A stretch of 64,000 bases of DNA from Acrocarpospora catenulata (GCF_018476525.1 NZ_JAHCST010000028.1:1-64000), one strand, 5' to 3'. Shown: positions 16,032-27,510, numbered from the stretch's first letter. Program-made: numbers and translations. The notes: a model not told the origin generated them from the letters alone.

Positions 16032-18109
16032 GGGGTCACCGCCATCGCCAGCGGCAGCGTGGTCCGCACCGTGACCCCCGCGCCCTCCCGGAAGATGATC
16101 ACGCAACTCCCGCCGAGTTCCTCGGCCCGCTCCCGCATCGACCCGAGACCGACCCCGGGCGACCCGGCAAGACGCCCCTCCCCGTCGTCGGCCACGGTGA
16201 GCAGCAGCGTGCCCTCTCCCAGTTCCACGATCACCTCACAGGTCAGGGCCTTGGCATGCCGGGCCGCGTTGGTCATCGCCTCGGAGGCGATCCGGTAGGC
16301 CGCCACCTCCACGGCGGCGGGCAACACCGGCAGGTGCGCCGGGGCCGTCACCCGTACCGTGAACGGGCCCGCCGAGAGCAGGTCGGCGTGCCGGGCCAGC
16401 GCGGCGACCAGCCCGATCTCGTCCAGCGCGGCCGGCCGCAGGCCCGCCACCACCCGCCGGATGTGCTCCACCGACTCCGCGCTCTCCGCCCGCAGGCTCG
16501 CCAGCAGCGCGGTCGCCGAACATCCCTCCCGGGAGGCCACCCGGCCCGCCGTCTCCAGGCCGAGGGTGATTCCGGCCAGCGCCGGGCCGAGACCGTCGTG
16601 CAGGTCGCGGCGGAGCCGCCGCCGCTCCTCCTCCCGGGCGGTCACGATACGTTCCCGGGACCGGCGCAGCTCCCTGGTCACCCGCACGCCGTGCGCGGCC
16701 ACCCCCGCCTGCCGCGCGAAGGCGGCCAGAATCCGGCGGTCGGCCGCGCCCAGCGTGCGCTCACCCGCCCGGGGCGCCACCACCAGCTCCCCGATGCGCT
16801 CCCCGGCGTGCGCCAGCGGGAAGCGCGCCACCTCGCCGCCCGGCTCCCCGGACGCGCACGCGGGCTCCCCGCTCTCCAGCACCACCGCCGCGTACGGCAG
16901 ACGCAGCGTCTGCCGTACGGTCTCCACCACGGCGGGAAGCACGGCGTCGGCGTCGATGGCCTGCTCCAGGCGGTCACCCAGGGTGGTGAGCACGTCCAGC
17001 GGGTCGCGTTCGCCATAGAGCAACCGGTCCACGGCGCGCTGCACCCGCCCCCGGCCGGCCGCCAGGGCCAGCGCGGCCACCGCGGCCACCAGGGCGGGGC
17101 CGACGCTGGTGGCCACCCCGAGCAGGGCCGCCGCCCCGAGGTAGGCGGCCAGCGCGCCCCCGGTGAGCAGCGCGTACACCAGCGCCCGGGAGAGCGCCAC
17201 CTCGATGTCGAACAGGTGGTGCCGGACGATGCCCACGCCGATCGCGGCGAACGCCAGCACGTGGCAGAGGAAGCCCACCAGGTCGGGCAGGTCGCTGAAG
17301 GCGACCGGCAGGGTGATCGCCAGCGCGGCCACGAACCAGGCGTGCTGGCCGCGTTCGGCCGCCGGGGCGCGGCGCAGCCGCAGCGCGATGTCGGCCACCG
17401 CCGCCAGGCCGATCAGCAGCGTCAGCAGCATCGCCGCCTCGGCCGCCGCGACCTGCGTGTCGTCGGGGAAGGGCAGGTCGAGCGGGTTGCTCGCCTCCGG
17501 GAAGACGTCGTCGACCACGTACTCGGTGGTGACCATCGCCAGCAGCGCGACGGCCGAGGACGCGAGCGCGATCCGGGCCGGCCAGCGCCAGTGCGGTGAG
17601 CGCAACCGGCCGGCCGGGTAGAGCAGCGGCACGCCGGCCACCATGAACAGGAACGCCGGACCCCAGAGCACGCCCGCCCCCAGGGCCGCCCAGTCGGCGC
17701 CCGGCAGCCCGGGGTGGGTACGCAGGGCGAGCTCGGCGTACTCGTCGCAGCCGGCGCAGAGCGCGGCGAACAGTCCCGCGACGGTGAACAGCGGCCCGAG
17801 GCGGTTGACCGGCTGGGCCCGCCGGATCAGCAGGCCGAGCGCGCTGAAGGCCAGGCCGGCGAGCCAGGTGTTGGCCTGGTTCCCGGCCAGGAAGTGGGCC
17901 AGATCGGAGCCGTTGACCCAGGCCAGCACCAGCGTGGCCAGGGTGAGCAGCACGGACACCCCGCCCGTCGCGGCCAGAACCGCGAACGGGCGGGGTGCGG
18001 ACGTTCCGCGCCCGGACGCCGTGTGCTCCGACGCCGGGCGCTCGGACGCCGTTTGCTCGGACGCCGGACGTTCGGACGCCGGGCGCTCGGACGTTCTGGG
18101 ATCGCTCAT
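16028..18109 (-). CDS. membrane sensor histidine kinase (HisKA_3 type)
   Basis: 693 residues. The N-terminal ~35 residues are five-residue repeats (ASERP/ASEQT/ASEHT) encoded by 15-bp DNA repeats. About ten hydrophobic segments follow (about 40-310), then a GAF-like region (about 350-480). The dimerisation/phospho-acceptor helix is RRDLHDGLGPALAGI (His near 500) and the HATPase domain ends with a DDGEG G1 box and GVGLGSMRERAEELGG. This is the NarX/DesK-like kinase class that pairs with NarL-type regulators, and it is coupled to the response regulator by GTGA. ATG at 18109 was chosen since it follows the stop of the upstream membrane gene by 7 bases; the signal sensed is unknown. Confidence 0.9.
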   Translation of the reverse strand: MSDPRTSERPASERPASEQTASERPASEHTASGRGTSAPRPFAVLAATGGVSVLLTLATLVLAWVNGSDLAHFLAGNQANTWLAGLAFSALGLLIRRAQPVNRLGPLFTVAGLFAALCAGCDEYAELALRTHPGLPGADWAALGAGVLWGPAFLFMVAGVPLLYPAGRLRSPHWRWPARIALASSAVALLAMVTTEYVVDDVFPEASNPLDLPFPDDTQVAAAEAAMLLTLLIGLAAVADIALRLRRAPAAERGQHAWFVAALAITLPVAFSDLPDLVGFLCHVLAFAAIGVGIVRHHLFDIEVALSRALVYALLTGGALAAYLGAAALLGVATSVGPALVAAVAALALAAGRGRVQRAVDRLLYGERDPLDVLTTLGDRLEQAIDADAVLPAVVETVRQTLRLPYAAVVLESGEPACASGEPGGEVARFPLAHAGERIGELVVAPRAGERTLGAADRRILAAFARQAGVAAHGVRVTRELRRSRERIVTAREEERRRLRRDLHDGLGPALAGITLGLETAGRVASREGCSATALLASLRAESAESVEHIRRVVAGLRPAALDEIGLVAALARHADLLSAGPFTVRVTAPAHLPVLPAAVEVAAYRIASEAMTNAARHAKALTCEVIVELGEGTLLLTVADDGEGRLAGSPGVGLGSMRERAEELGGSCVIIFREGAGVTVRTTLPLAMAVTP
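18015..18104. repeat. six 15-bp tandem repeats at the 5' end of the kinase gene
   Basis: Units begin at 18015, 18030, 18045, 18060, 18075 and 18090; five start with GACGCC and the last is diverged. Because the unit is a multiple of three it encodes five-residue peptide repeats in the cytosolic N-terminus of the kinase, so copy-number change keeps frame. Confidence 0.9.
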
Positions 18110-18116
18110 CGTGGGC

Positions 18117-18779
18117 TCATTGTGCGGCCTGGCGCGGCGCCCGAACATAACCCCGGAGGACGGCCACCGCCAGCACGGCCGCCCAGAGGACCCCGATCGC
18201 GTGCCCGGCGATCGGCTGGTCGATCACCATGTCGGTGACCACGAACGCCACCACCAGCACCGGCACCACCCTGGGCAGGTACGGCGACCGCCACATGGCC
18301 GCCGCCAGCACCAGCACCCCGAGCAGCGCGCCGCCCAGGAACATGGCCATGCCGACCACGCCCGGAATGCCGATCTCCTCCAGCTGGAGCACCTTCAGCC
18401 CCGCGGCGGGGTCGCCCCCGATGGCCAGCGCGTACCCGGCCAGTTCGACCCCGTGCACCATGCCCAGCCCCGCCATCGAGGCGGCGAGCAGCCCGAAGGC
18501 CGTCCAGGCCAGGATCCGGGAACGTTCCGCGGTCAGCCGGGCCAGCGCCACGAACCCGCCGATGAGCAGCGGGATGGCCAGCATGCCGATCGCCATCGAC
18601 ACCCCGATCCGGCTGGGATTGGCCGTCCAGTACGCCACCCGCGCGGCCGGGCTGTCACTGGACGGTTCGATCAGGAACTCCGCGAACTGGCAGACCGCCC
18701 CGGCCGGCGGCAGCACGGCCACCGCCCAGCGGGAGACCGGGGGAGCGGGGGTAACGGTCTCGACGACCACGGCCGACAT
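18117..18779 (-). CDS. multi-pass membrane protein of unknown function
   Basis: 220 residues with about six hydrophobic segments (AVAVLPPAGAVCQFAEFLIE, GMLAIPLLIGGFVALARL, ILAWTAFGLLAASMAGLGMV, GVVGMAMFLGGALLGVLVLA, VVPVLVVAFVVTDMVID and a last C-terminal one). I do not recognise the family with certainty; similar proteins often sit beside NarL-type two-component systems. The ATG at 18779 is preceded by GAGAGGAG at good spacing. The longer in-frame version from 18869 would run through the 48-bp tandem repeat and is less likely. The kinase gene follows after 7 bases, so this protein is probably part of the same signalling unit. Confidence 0.8.
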   Translation of the reverse strand: MSAVVVETVTPAPPVSRWAVAVLPPAGAVCQFAEFLIEPSSDSPAARVAYWTANPSRIGVSMAIGMLAIPLLIGGFVALARLTAERSRILAWTAFGLLAASMAGLGMVHGVELAGYALAIGGDPAAGLKVLQLEEIGIPGVVGMAMFLGGALLGVLVLAAAMWRSPYLPRVVPVLVVAFVVTDMVIDQPIAGHAIGVLWAAVLAVAVLRGYVRAPRQAAQ

Positions 18780-18794
18780 GACGACTCCTCTCGA

Positions 18795-18903
18795 ATCGAA
18801 CCGCGAGTCCGAACCGCGCATCGACCGCGTATCGGACAGAGCATCGAACTGCGAGTCCGAACTGCGCATCGACCGCGCGTCGGACAGAGCATCGAACTGC
18901 GAG
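18795..18903. repeat. 48-bp tandem repeat, two copies plus a 13-bp partial third
   Basis: Copy 1 is 18795-18842, copy 2 is 18843-18890 and a partial copy covers 18891-18903. Copies 1 and 2 differ at only a few positions. It sits in the leader or promoter region of the membrane-protein/kinase operon. The unit is also a multiple of three. Confidence 0.92.
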
Positions 18904-19063
18904 GAGTCTGCGCCGCCCGTTGTCCCAGTTACCCGGGAGCTGTGTCACGTCCTTCACCCGGGACACCCACGGGTGGCGACAAAACAGGAAATGTCAGGAC
19001 TGTCGGTGTGGTAACCCGGGAATGTCAGTCGCTTGCCGTACCATCACGGGCTGTGATTGACGC

Positions 19064-19783
19064 ATGATGGGGCACTCGCACGCGCTGAGCGGCGCTCTGG
19101 TCTGGCTTGGGATCGCTCCAGCGCTGGCCGCGCTGCCTTCCGCCGTCTCGCCGGAACTGGCCGGGGTGGTCGGGTCGGTGCTGACGCCGTCGGAGCTGGT
19201 GGCAGGGGCGCTGATCTGCGCCGGAGCGGCCATGCTGCCCGATCTGGACCACCCGAGCGCGACCATCGCGCAGACCTTCGGGCCGGTCACCTGGGCGCTG
19301 AGCAAGGCGGTCAACTGGGTCAGCGGCGGGCACCGGAACGCGACCCATTCGCTGCTGTTCGCGGTGGTCATGGGGTTCGGGGCGCACTTCCTCGCGGAGA
19401 ACTATCCGATCGCCAAGGATGTTCTGGTGGTGTTGTCCATCGGGCTGGCGATCCGCGCGATCGGCATCGGCGTGCCCGGGAAGAGGCTCGCGTCGGCGAT
19501 GGTCAACGTCGCGCTCACCGCCGGGCTGTTCGCGACCTTCCTGACCCTCGGGGTGCAGTATGCCTGGCTCGGGCTGGCCATCGGCATCGGGTGTTTCGTG
19601 CACGTGGTGGGGGACTGCCTGACCGAGCGCGGGTGCCCGGTGCTCTGGCCGATCCCGGGCAAGTGGCTCCTGCCGTACGACATCGGGTTCAAGACCGGGA
19701 AGAAGTTCGAGCTCAACATCCTGGCGCCGGTGCTCTCGGTGGCCGTGGTCGCCCTGCTGTTCTTACGGCTGATGCCCGCCTGA
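19064..19783 (+). CDS. DUF457/YdjM-type membrane-bound metal-dependent hydrolase
   Basis: 239 residues with about five hydrophobic segments. Family marks are GHSHALSGALVWL at the very N-terminus, GAAMLPDLDHPSATIAQTFG, and GGHRNATHSLLFAVVMG, which together supply the His/Asp metal ligands, and a later HVVGDCLTERGCPVLWPI. Proteins of this family (YdjM, LexA-regulated in E. coli) are thought to be membrane hydrolases, substrate unknown. Two consecutive ATG codons (19064 and 19067) are possible starts. The gene diverges from the membrane-protein/kinase operon over about 280 bases that carry the 48-bp repeats. Confidence 0.87.
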   Translation: MMGHSHALSGALVWLGIAPALAALPSAVSPELAGVVGSVLTPSELVAGALICAGAAMLPDLDHPSATIAQTFGPVTWALSKAVNWVSGGHRNATHSLLFAVVMGFGAHFLAENYPIAKDVLVVLSIGLAIRAIGIGVPGKRLASAMVNVALTAGLFATFLTLGVQYAWLGLAIGIGCFVHVVGDCLTERGCPVLWPIPGKWLLPYDIGFKTGKKFELNILAPVLSVAVVALLFLRLMPA

Positions 19784-19785
19784 TA

Positions 19786-19799
19786 TCTTGATGTCGAGA
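19786..19799. promoter_or_regulatory. inverted repeat upstream of aconitase
   Basis: TCTTGATGTCGAGA has arms TCTTGA/TCGAGA with a single mismatch and lies about 100 bases before the acnA start. Actinomycete central-metabolism genes often carry a TCTTGA-type dyad in this position, so I take it as a transcription-factor site or promoter element. The regulator is not identified here. Confidence 0.5.
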
Positions 19800-19896
19800 C
19801 ATCCTCGGAGCCACGGGCAGACCTGACCGGCCATCCCGGCCGGTGCGCGAGGATGAAGGTAGAACGAGAAACCTTCACTGGGGAGGCGAGACTCCG

Positions 19897-22686
<2,790 letters not shown>

Positions 22687-22696
22687 ACAACCTCGG

Positions 22697-22732
22697 AAAA
22701 CCGCCCGCCGGGACGTCCCGGCGGGCGGTTTT
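22697..22732 (+). terminator. acnA terminator
   Basis: A perfect 36-base palindrome, AAAACCGCCCGCCGGGAC and its complement, ending in TTTT and followed by CTGTTT. It begins 10 bases after the acnA stop and has all features of an intrinsic terminator. Confidence 0.93.
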
Positions 22733-22789
22733 CTGTTTCCCGGAGGGGAAAACGGGGAGGGGCCGGCGGGTGACGGGGGCGTTTCTTCA

Positions 22790-22867
22790 TTGTTACCGCG
22801 GACAACAAACGTTACCGTCCTGTGTCTACCTCCCCTCACCCTCCGGGCGTACGTTGTCTCAAACAAC
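22790..22867. promoter_or_regulatory. candidate operators upstream of the xylose ABC operon
   Basis: Two dyads lie here: TTGTT-N9-AACAA at 22790-22808 and GTTGT-N5-ACAAC at 22853-22867. Both resemble the TTTGTT/AACAAA type of site used by ROK repressors of the XylR/NagC class. They sit 127 and 68 bases before the xylF start, and a ROK regulator ends the operon. Confidence 0.42.
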
Positions 22868-22934
22868 ATTCACCAATCCGGTGATGAGCTCCCACCCCCC
22901 ATAGACCCCCAGCCAGAGAAAGGACCCACGCATC

Positions 22935-24053
22935 ATGCGCAAGGGGATTCTCAGCATCGCCGCGGTCGCGGCACTTTCCCTCGGCCTCACCGCGTGCGGG
23001 GGCGACAGCGGTGACACGGGCGCCTCCAGCAGCGCCGCACCCGCCGAGTCGTCCGCCGCTGCCAAGCCTGGCAAGATCGGTGTCATCCTCCCGGACAGCA
23101 AGTCGTCCGCCCGCTGGGAGACCGCCGACCGCAAGTACCTGGAAGAGGCGTTCAAGGCCGCCGGGGTCGAGTACGACATCCAGAACGCGCAGGGCGACAA
23201 GACCGCCTTCCAGACCATCGCCGACCAGATGATGACCAGCGGCGTCACCGTGCTGGCCATCGTCAACCTGGACTCCGGCACCGGCAAGGCGGTCCTGGAC
23301 AAGGCCAAGGCGCAGGGCATCGCGACCATCGACTACGACCGGCTGACCCTCGGCGGCAACGCCGACTACTACGTCAGCTTCGACAACACCGCGGTCGGCA
23401 AGCTGCAGGGCGAGGGCCTGGTCAAGTGCCTCACTGACCTGAAGGCGGACAAGCCCGTGGTGGCCGAGCTGCACGGCTCGCCGACCGACAACAACGCCAC
23501 CCTCTTCAAGGAGGGCTACGAGAGCGTGCTCAAGCCGAAGTACGACTCCGGCGAGTACATCGCGGGCCCGGCCGACGCCGTTCCTGACTGGGACAACGCC
23601 CAGGCCGGCACCATCTTCGAGCAGCAGCTCACCAAGGAGCCGAAGATCGCCGGTGTGCTGGCCGCCAACGACGGTCTCGGCAACGCCGCCATCTCGGTGC
23701 TCAAGAAGAACAAGCTCAACGGCAAGGTCCCGGTGACCGGCCAGGACGCCACCGTGCAGGGCCTGCAGAACATCCTCGCCGGTGACCAGTGCATGACGGT
23801 CTACAAGGCGGTCAAGCAGGAGGCCGACGCCACGGCGGCGCTGGCCATCGGGCTCGCCCAGGGCCAGAAGCCCCCGGCCAGCGGCACCGTGAAGGACACC
23901 GAGACCGGCGCGGACGTCCCCGCCGTGCTCCTGGTCCCCAAGGCCATCTTCTTCGACAGCGTCAAGGACGTCGTGGCGGATGGCTTCGTCAGCAAGGACG
24001 AGCTCTGCACCGCTGACTTCGCCGAGAAGTGCACCGAGGCCGGAATCAGCTAG
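22935..24053 (+). CDS. xylF: sugar ABC transporter substrate-binding lipoprotein, XylF-like
   Basis: 372 residues. A lipoprotein signal peptide ends in LGLTAC (Cys 21), followed by a Gly/Ser/Ala linker, so the mature protein is membrane-tethered outside the cell. The periplasmic-binding-protein fold of the xylose/ribose class runs from KIGVILPDSKSSARWETADR to the end; IDYDRL followed by YYVSFDNTAVGKLQ closely follows E. coli XylF. Expected ligand is D-xylose or a related aldose. A strong hairpin lies between this gene and xylG, a common way to keep binding protein in excess of the transporter. Confidence 0.9.
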   Translation: MRKGILSIAAVAALSLGLTACGGDSGDTGASSSAAPAESSAAAKPGKIGVILPDSKSSARWETADRKYLEEAFKAAGVEYDIQNAQGDKTAFQTIADQMMTSGVTVLAIVNLDSGTGKAVLDKAKAQGIATIDYDRLTLGGNADYYVSFDNTAVGKLQGEGLVKCLTDLKADKPVVAELHGSPTDNNATLFKEGYESVLKPKYDSGEYIAGPADAVPDWDNAQAGTIFEQQLTKEPKIAGVLAANDGLGNAAISVLKKNKLNGKVPVTGQDATVQGLQNILAGDQCMTVYKAVKQEADATAALAIGLAQGQKPPASGTVKDTETGADVPAVLLVPKAIFFDSVKDVVADGFVSKDELCTADFAEKCTEAGIS

Positions 24054-24066
24054 TTTCATTCCGATT

Positions 24067-24107
24067 GGTACGGCTTGCGCCAGCTCCCTTCCGGCGCAAG
24101 CCGTACC
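24067..24107 (+). terminator. intra-operon hairpin between xylF and xylG
   Basis: GGTACGGCTTGCGCC (24067-24081) and GGCGCAAGCCGTACC (24093-24107) form a perfect 15-bp stem with an 11-base loop, 13 bases after the xylF stop. Without a long T tract it is more likely an mRNA-stabilising or attenuating hairpin than a full terminator. Confidence 0.72.
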
Positions 24108-24133
24108 CCTTGTGGAAACCAGGAGAGGTAATC

Positions 24134-24910
24134 GTGTCCCAGGCACCCGTCCTGGAACTGCGCGGAATCGACAAGAGCTTCGGCCCCGTGCAGGTCCTTC
24201 ACGACGTCGCCTTTTCGGTGTATCCCGGAGAGGTGACCGCGCTTGTCGGCGACAACGGCGCCGGTAAGTCCACGCTGGTGAAGTGCATCGGCGGAATCCA
24301 CCCGATCGACTCGGGGGAGTACTTCTTCGAGGGCGAGAAGGTCCACGTCAGCGGGCCCAGGGACGCCGCCGCCATGGGCGTCGAGATCGTCTACCAGGAC
24401 CTCGCGCTCTGCGACAACCTCGACATCGTGCAGAACATGTTCCTCGGCCGGGAGCGCAGGAGCGGCCTGGTGCTGGACGAGGCCACCATGGAGGAGATGG
24501 CCGCCAAGACCCTGTCGGGCCTGTCGGTCCGCACCGTCAAGTCGCTCCGCCAGCACGTGTCCAGCCTCTCCGGCGGCCAGCGCCAGACCGTCGCCATCGC
24601 CAAGGCCGTGCTCTGGAACAGCAAGGTCGTCATCCTGGACGAGCCCACCGCCGCGCTCGGCGTGGCGCAGACCGCCCAGGTGCTGGAGCTGGTCCGGCGG
24701 CTGGCCGACAACGGCCTGGCCGTTGTGCTCATCTCGCACAACATGAATGATGTCTTCGCCGTGTCCGACCGGATCGCGGCGCTCTACCTCGGCCGGATGG
24801 CCGCCCAGGTCAAGACCACCGAGGTCACCCACTCCCAGATCGTGGAACTCATCACGGCGGGGCGCAGCGGGGAGCTCGGCCTGCCGACCGGCAACGGAGC
24901 AAGCGCATGA
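24134..24910 (+). CDS. xylG: sugar ABC transporter ATP-binding protein
   Basis: 258 residues, a single ABC domain rather than the double domain of E. coli XylG. Walker A is GDNGAGKST, the signature is LSGGQRQ, Walker B is VVILDEPTAAL and the H-loop His is in LISHNMNDVF. Q-loop VYQDLALCDNLD is typical of the RbsA/XylG carbohydrate-uptake class. GTG at 24134 follows GGAGAGG; the in-frame sequence upstream is the xylF-xylG hairpin. Its stop overlaps the permease start by ATGA, so the two are coupled. Confidence 0.93.
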   Translation: MSQAPVLELRGIDKSFGPVQVLHDVAFSVYPGEVTALVGDNGAGKSTLVKCIGGIHPIDSGEYFFEGEKVHVSGPRDAAAMGVEIVYQDLALCDNLDIVQNMFLGRERRSGLVLDEATMEEMAAKTLSGLSVRTVKSLRQHVSSLSGGQRQTVAIAKAVLWNSKVVILDEPTAALGVAQTAQVLELVRRLADNGLAVVLISHNMNDVFAVSDRIAALYLGRMAAQVKTTEVTHSQIVELITAGRSGELGLPTGNGASA

Positions 24911-26154
24911 CGACGACAACCGGCCCGGTGCGCACCGCCACCGCGCCCCCCATCAGTTCCCAGGTCAGGGACTACTTCGAGCGGGTGCGCGGGGGCGACC
25001 TCGGCGCGCTGCCCGCGGTCATCGGGCTGGTCGTCCTCTGCGTGGTCTTCGCGTCGCTGAGCCCCTCCTTCCTGTCGCCGATCAACTTCGCCAACCTGTT
25101 CACCCAGGGCGCCGGCGTCACCGTGATCGCGATGGGCCTGGTCTTCGTGCTGCTGCTGGGCGAGATCGACCTGTCCGCCGGGTTCGCCAGCGGCGTCTGC
25201 GCGGCGGTGATGGCCGTGCTGCTCACCAACGAGGGCTGGCCCTGGTACCTGTCGGTGCTGGCCGCCATGCTCACCGGCGTGGTCATCGGCCTGGCGCTCG
25301 GCTCGCTGGTGGCCAAGCTGGGCATCCCCTCCTTCGTGGTCACCCTCGCCGCCTTCCTGGCCTTCCAGGGCGTGGCGCTGATCCTGCTGGACGAGGGCAC
25401 CAACATCTCGATCCGCGACGAGACCATCCTGGCCATCGCCAACGGCAACCTCTCGCCGCTGCTCGGCTGGCTGCTGGCGGTCATCGGCGTGGTGGTTTAC
25501 GCCGGACTCCAGCTGATCCAGGCCCACCGGCGCGCCGCCCGCGGCCTGGTGGCCGACTCGCTGGCGGTCATCGCGGTCCGGGTCGGCGCGCTCGCCGTGC
25601 TCTCCGGCCTGGCCGTGTACGTGCTCAACCTGGAGCGCAGCCGCAACCCGGCGATCATCTCGCTCACCGGGGTGCCGATCGTGGTGCCGCTGATCGTGGC
25701 GCTGCTCATCCTGTGGACCTTCGTGCTCCGCCGTACCGCGTACGGGCGGCACGTCTACGCGGTCGGCGGCAACGCCGAGGCGGCCCGCCGGGCCGGTATC
25801 AACGTGGACAGGATCCGTATCTCAGCCTTCGTGATCTGCTCGTTCATGGCCTCCATCGGCGGCATCGTGGCGGCCTCCCGGGCCAACTCGGTGGACCCCA
25901 ACACCGGCGGCAGCACCGTGCTGCTGTTCGCGGTCGGCGCGGCCGTGATCGGCGGCACCAGCCTGTTCGGCGGCAAGGGCCGGGTGCTGGACGCCATCCT
26001 CGGCGGCGCGGTGGTCGCGGTGGTCATCAACGGCATGGGCCTGATGGGCTACAGCGCCAGCGTCAAGTACGTGGTGACCGGCGCGGTGCTGCTGCTGTCC
26101 GCGGGCGTGGACGCGCTGTCCCGTAAGCGGGCATCCGCCTCCGGCCGCCGATAG
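24907..26154 (+). CDS. xylH: sugar ABC transporter permease, XylH-like
   Basis: 415-residue integral membrane protein with about ten or more hydrophobic segments. Family marks include GAGVTVIAMGLVFVLLLGEI then DLSAGFASG, the RTAYGRHVYAVGGNAEAARR cytoplasmic loop that meets the ABC protein, and GGTSLFGGKGRVLDAILGG near the C-terminus. With xylF and the single ABC protein (acting as a homodimer) it makes a complete importer. The longer middle region (about 185-255) is typical of XylH as compared with RbsC. ATG overlaps the xylG stop. Confidence 0.93.
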   Translation: MTTTTGPVRTATAPPISSQVRDYFERVRGGDLGALPAVIGLVVLCVVFASLSPSFLSPINFANLFTQGAGVTVIAMGLVFVLLLGEIDLSAGFASGVCAAVMAVLLTNEGWPWYLSVLAAMLTGVVIGLALGSLVAKLGIPSFVVTLAAFLAFQGVALILLDEGTNISIRDETILAIANGNLSPLLGWLLAVIGVVVYAGLQLIQAHRRAARGLVADSLAVIAVRVGALAVLSGLAVYVLNLERSRNPAIISLTGVPIVVPLIVALLILWTFVLRRTAYGRHVYAVGGNAEAARRAGINVDRIRISAFVICSFMASIGGIVAASRANSVDPNTGGSTVLLFAVGAAVIGGTSLFGGKGRVLDAILGGAVVAVVINGMGLMGYSASVKYVVTGAVLLLSAGVDALSRKRASASGRR

Positions 26155-26166
26155 GCCGTCGATAGG

Positions 26167-27447
26167 GTGAGTGCGACACCCGAACCACCGGTGGACCCTC
26201 CCAAGGCACACCCCCCGAAGGCACCAGAGGCAGAACGAATGTTGCGCGCCGGTCCCTCCCAGGAGGAGATCCGCCGACACAACCTGGGCACGCTGCTCCG
26301 GCACGTGCATCTGGGGGGCCCGACCTCCCGCGCGGAGCTGACCAACCGGATGGGGCTCAACCGGAGCACCATCATGGCGCTCACGGCCGACCTCACCGCG
26401 GCCGGCCTGGTCCGCGAGGAGCTGCCTCGGGACACCGGCCGCGCCGGTCGCCCGTCCCTGGTGGTCCGGCCCGAGTCCGCCCGGGTCTACGTGCTCGCCT
26501 TCGACGTGGGCGTGGACCGGGTGGTGGCGGCCAGGATCGGGCTCGGCGGGGTGATCCTGGACCGGCGCGAGACGGTCCGGCCGCGCGGCCGGTTCGACAT
26601 GGCCGAGGTGGTCGGCATCCTGGCCGGCTTCGCCGCCCAGATGCAGCGGAAGGTCCACTCCGACACGGTCTGCGTCGGCGCCGCCGCGGCCGTCTGCGGC
26701 GCGGTCCGCAAATCGGACGGGGTGGTCCGGTTCGGCCCCAACATCGGCCTGCGGGACGCGCCCTTCGGTGAGGCCCTGTCCGCCGAGCTCGCCCTGGGCC
26801 TGCCGGTCGCGGTCGGCAACGACGCCAACCTGGGTGCCCTGGCCGAGCACACCCGGGGCCTCGGGGTGGGCTGCCGCGACCTGATCTACCTGCACGGGGA
26901 CGTCGGCATCGGCGGCGGCATCATCGTCAACAACCAACTGCTCGGCGGGGCCGCCGGGTACGGCGGCGAAGTCGGTCACACCGTGGTCAACCCGGGCGGT
27001 CAGCCGTGCGGCTGCGGCGCCCGCGGCTGCCTGGAGGCCGAGGTCGGCGAGCGCGCCCTGCTGGAGCACGCGGGCCGGTTCGCCGCCGAGCGCGGCAGGG
27101 ACGGCATCCGCCTGGTGGTGGAGGCCGCCGACAAGGGCGACATCATCGCCCAGGACGCGCTGCACCGGGTGGGGGACTGGCTCGGCTACGGGGTGGCCAA
27201 CCTGGTCAACATCTTCAACCCCGAGGTGGTGATCTTCGGCGGCACCCTCCGGGAGATCTACCTCGGCTCCGCCGCCCAGGTCCGCAGCCGCCTCAACACC
27301 TGCGCGCTCTCCGCCTCCCGCGAGGCGCTGCGCCTGCGCACCTCGGCGCTGGGCGACGACGCCACCATCGTGGGGGCCGCCGAGCTGGCCTTCACCCAGG
27401 TGCTCGCCGACCCTCTGGAGGTCCTGGCCGCCCGGCTGAGCGGCTAG
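26167..27447 (+). CDS. ROK-family transcriptional regulator, XylR-like
   Basis: 426 residues. A Pro-rich N-terminus leads to a winged helix (about 30-95; RHNLGTLLRHVHLGGPTSRA, NRMGLNRSTIMALTADL) and then a ROK sugar-kinase-like domain with the zinc motif CGCGARGC (about 280) and the glycine-rich VGIGGGIIVNN. It probably represses the preceding xyl genes and is released by sugar. GTG at 26167 is 12 bases after xylH; ATG at 26239 is an alternative start just before the winged helix. A hairpin (27511-27541) follows. Confidence 0.9.
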   Translation: MSATPEPPVDPPKAHPPKAPEAERMLRAGPSQEEIRRHNLGTLLRHVHLGGPTSRAELTNRMGLNRSTIMALTADLTAAGLVREELPRDTGRAGRPSLVVRPESARVYVLAFDVGVDRVVAARIGLGGVILDRRETVRPRGRFDMAEVVGILAGFAAQMQRKVHSDTVCVGAAAAVCGAVRKSDGVVRFGPNIGLRDAPFGEALSAELALGLPVAVGNDANLGALAEHTRGLGVGCRDLIYLHGDVGIGGGIIVNNQLLGGAAGYGGEVGHTVVNPGGQPCGCGARGCLEAEVGERALLEHAGRFAAERGRDGIRLVVEAADKGDIIAQDALHRVGDWLGYGVANLVNIFNPEVVIFGGTLREIYLGSAAQVRSRLNTCALSASREALRLRTSALGDDATIVGAAELAFTQVLADPLEVLAARLSG

Positions 27448-27510
27448 GACCGCTCCCTCCGGAAACGATCAGAGCGGAGCGGCACACCTTGCGGGGAAAA
27501 CGGAGATCGT

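Noticed and set aside
18780-18869. 30-residue N-terminal extension of the membrane protein upstream of the kinase
   Set aside because: It lies in the tandem repeat and has no ribosome-binding site, whereas ATG 18779 has GAGAGGAG.
18795-18903. Considered as a CRISPR array
   Set aside because: The 48-bp units are contiguous without spacers, and no cas gene is present.
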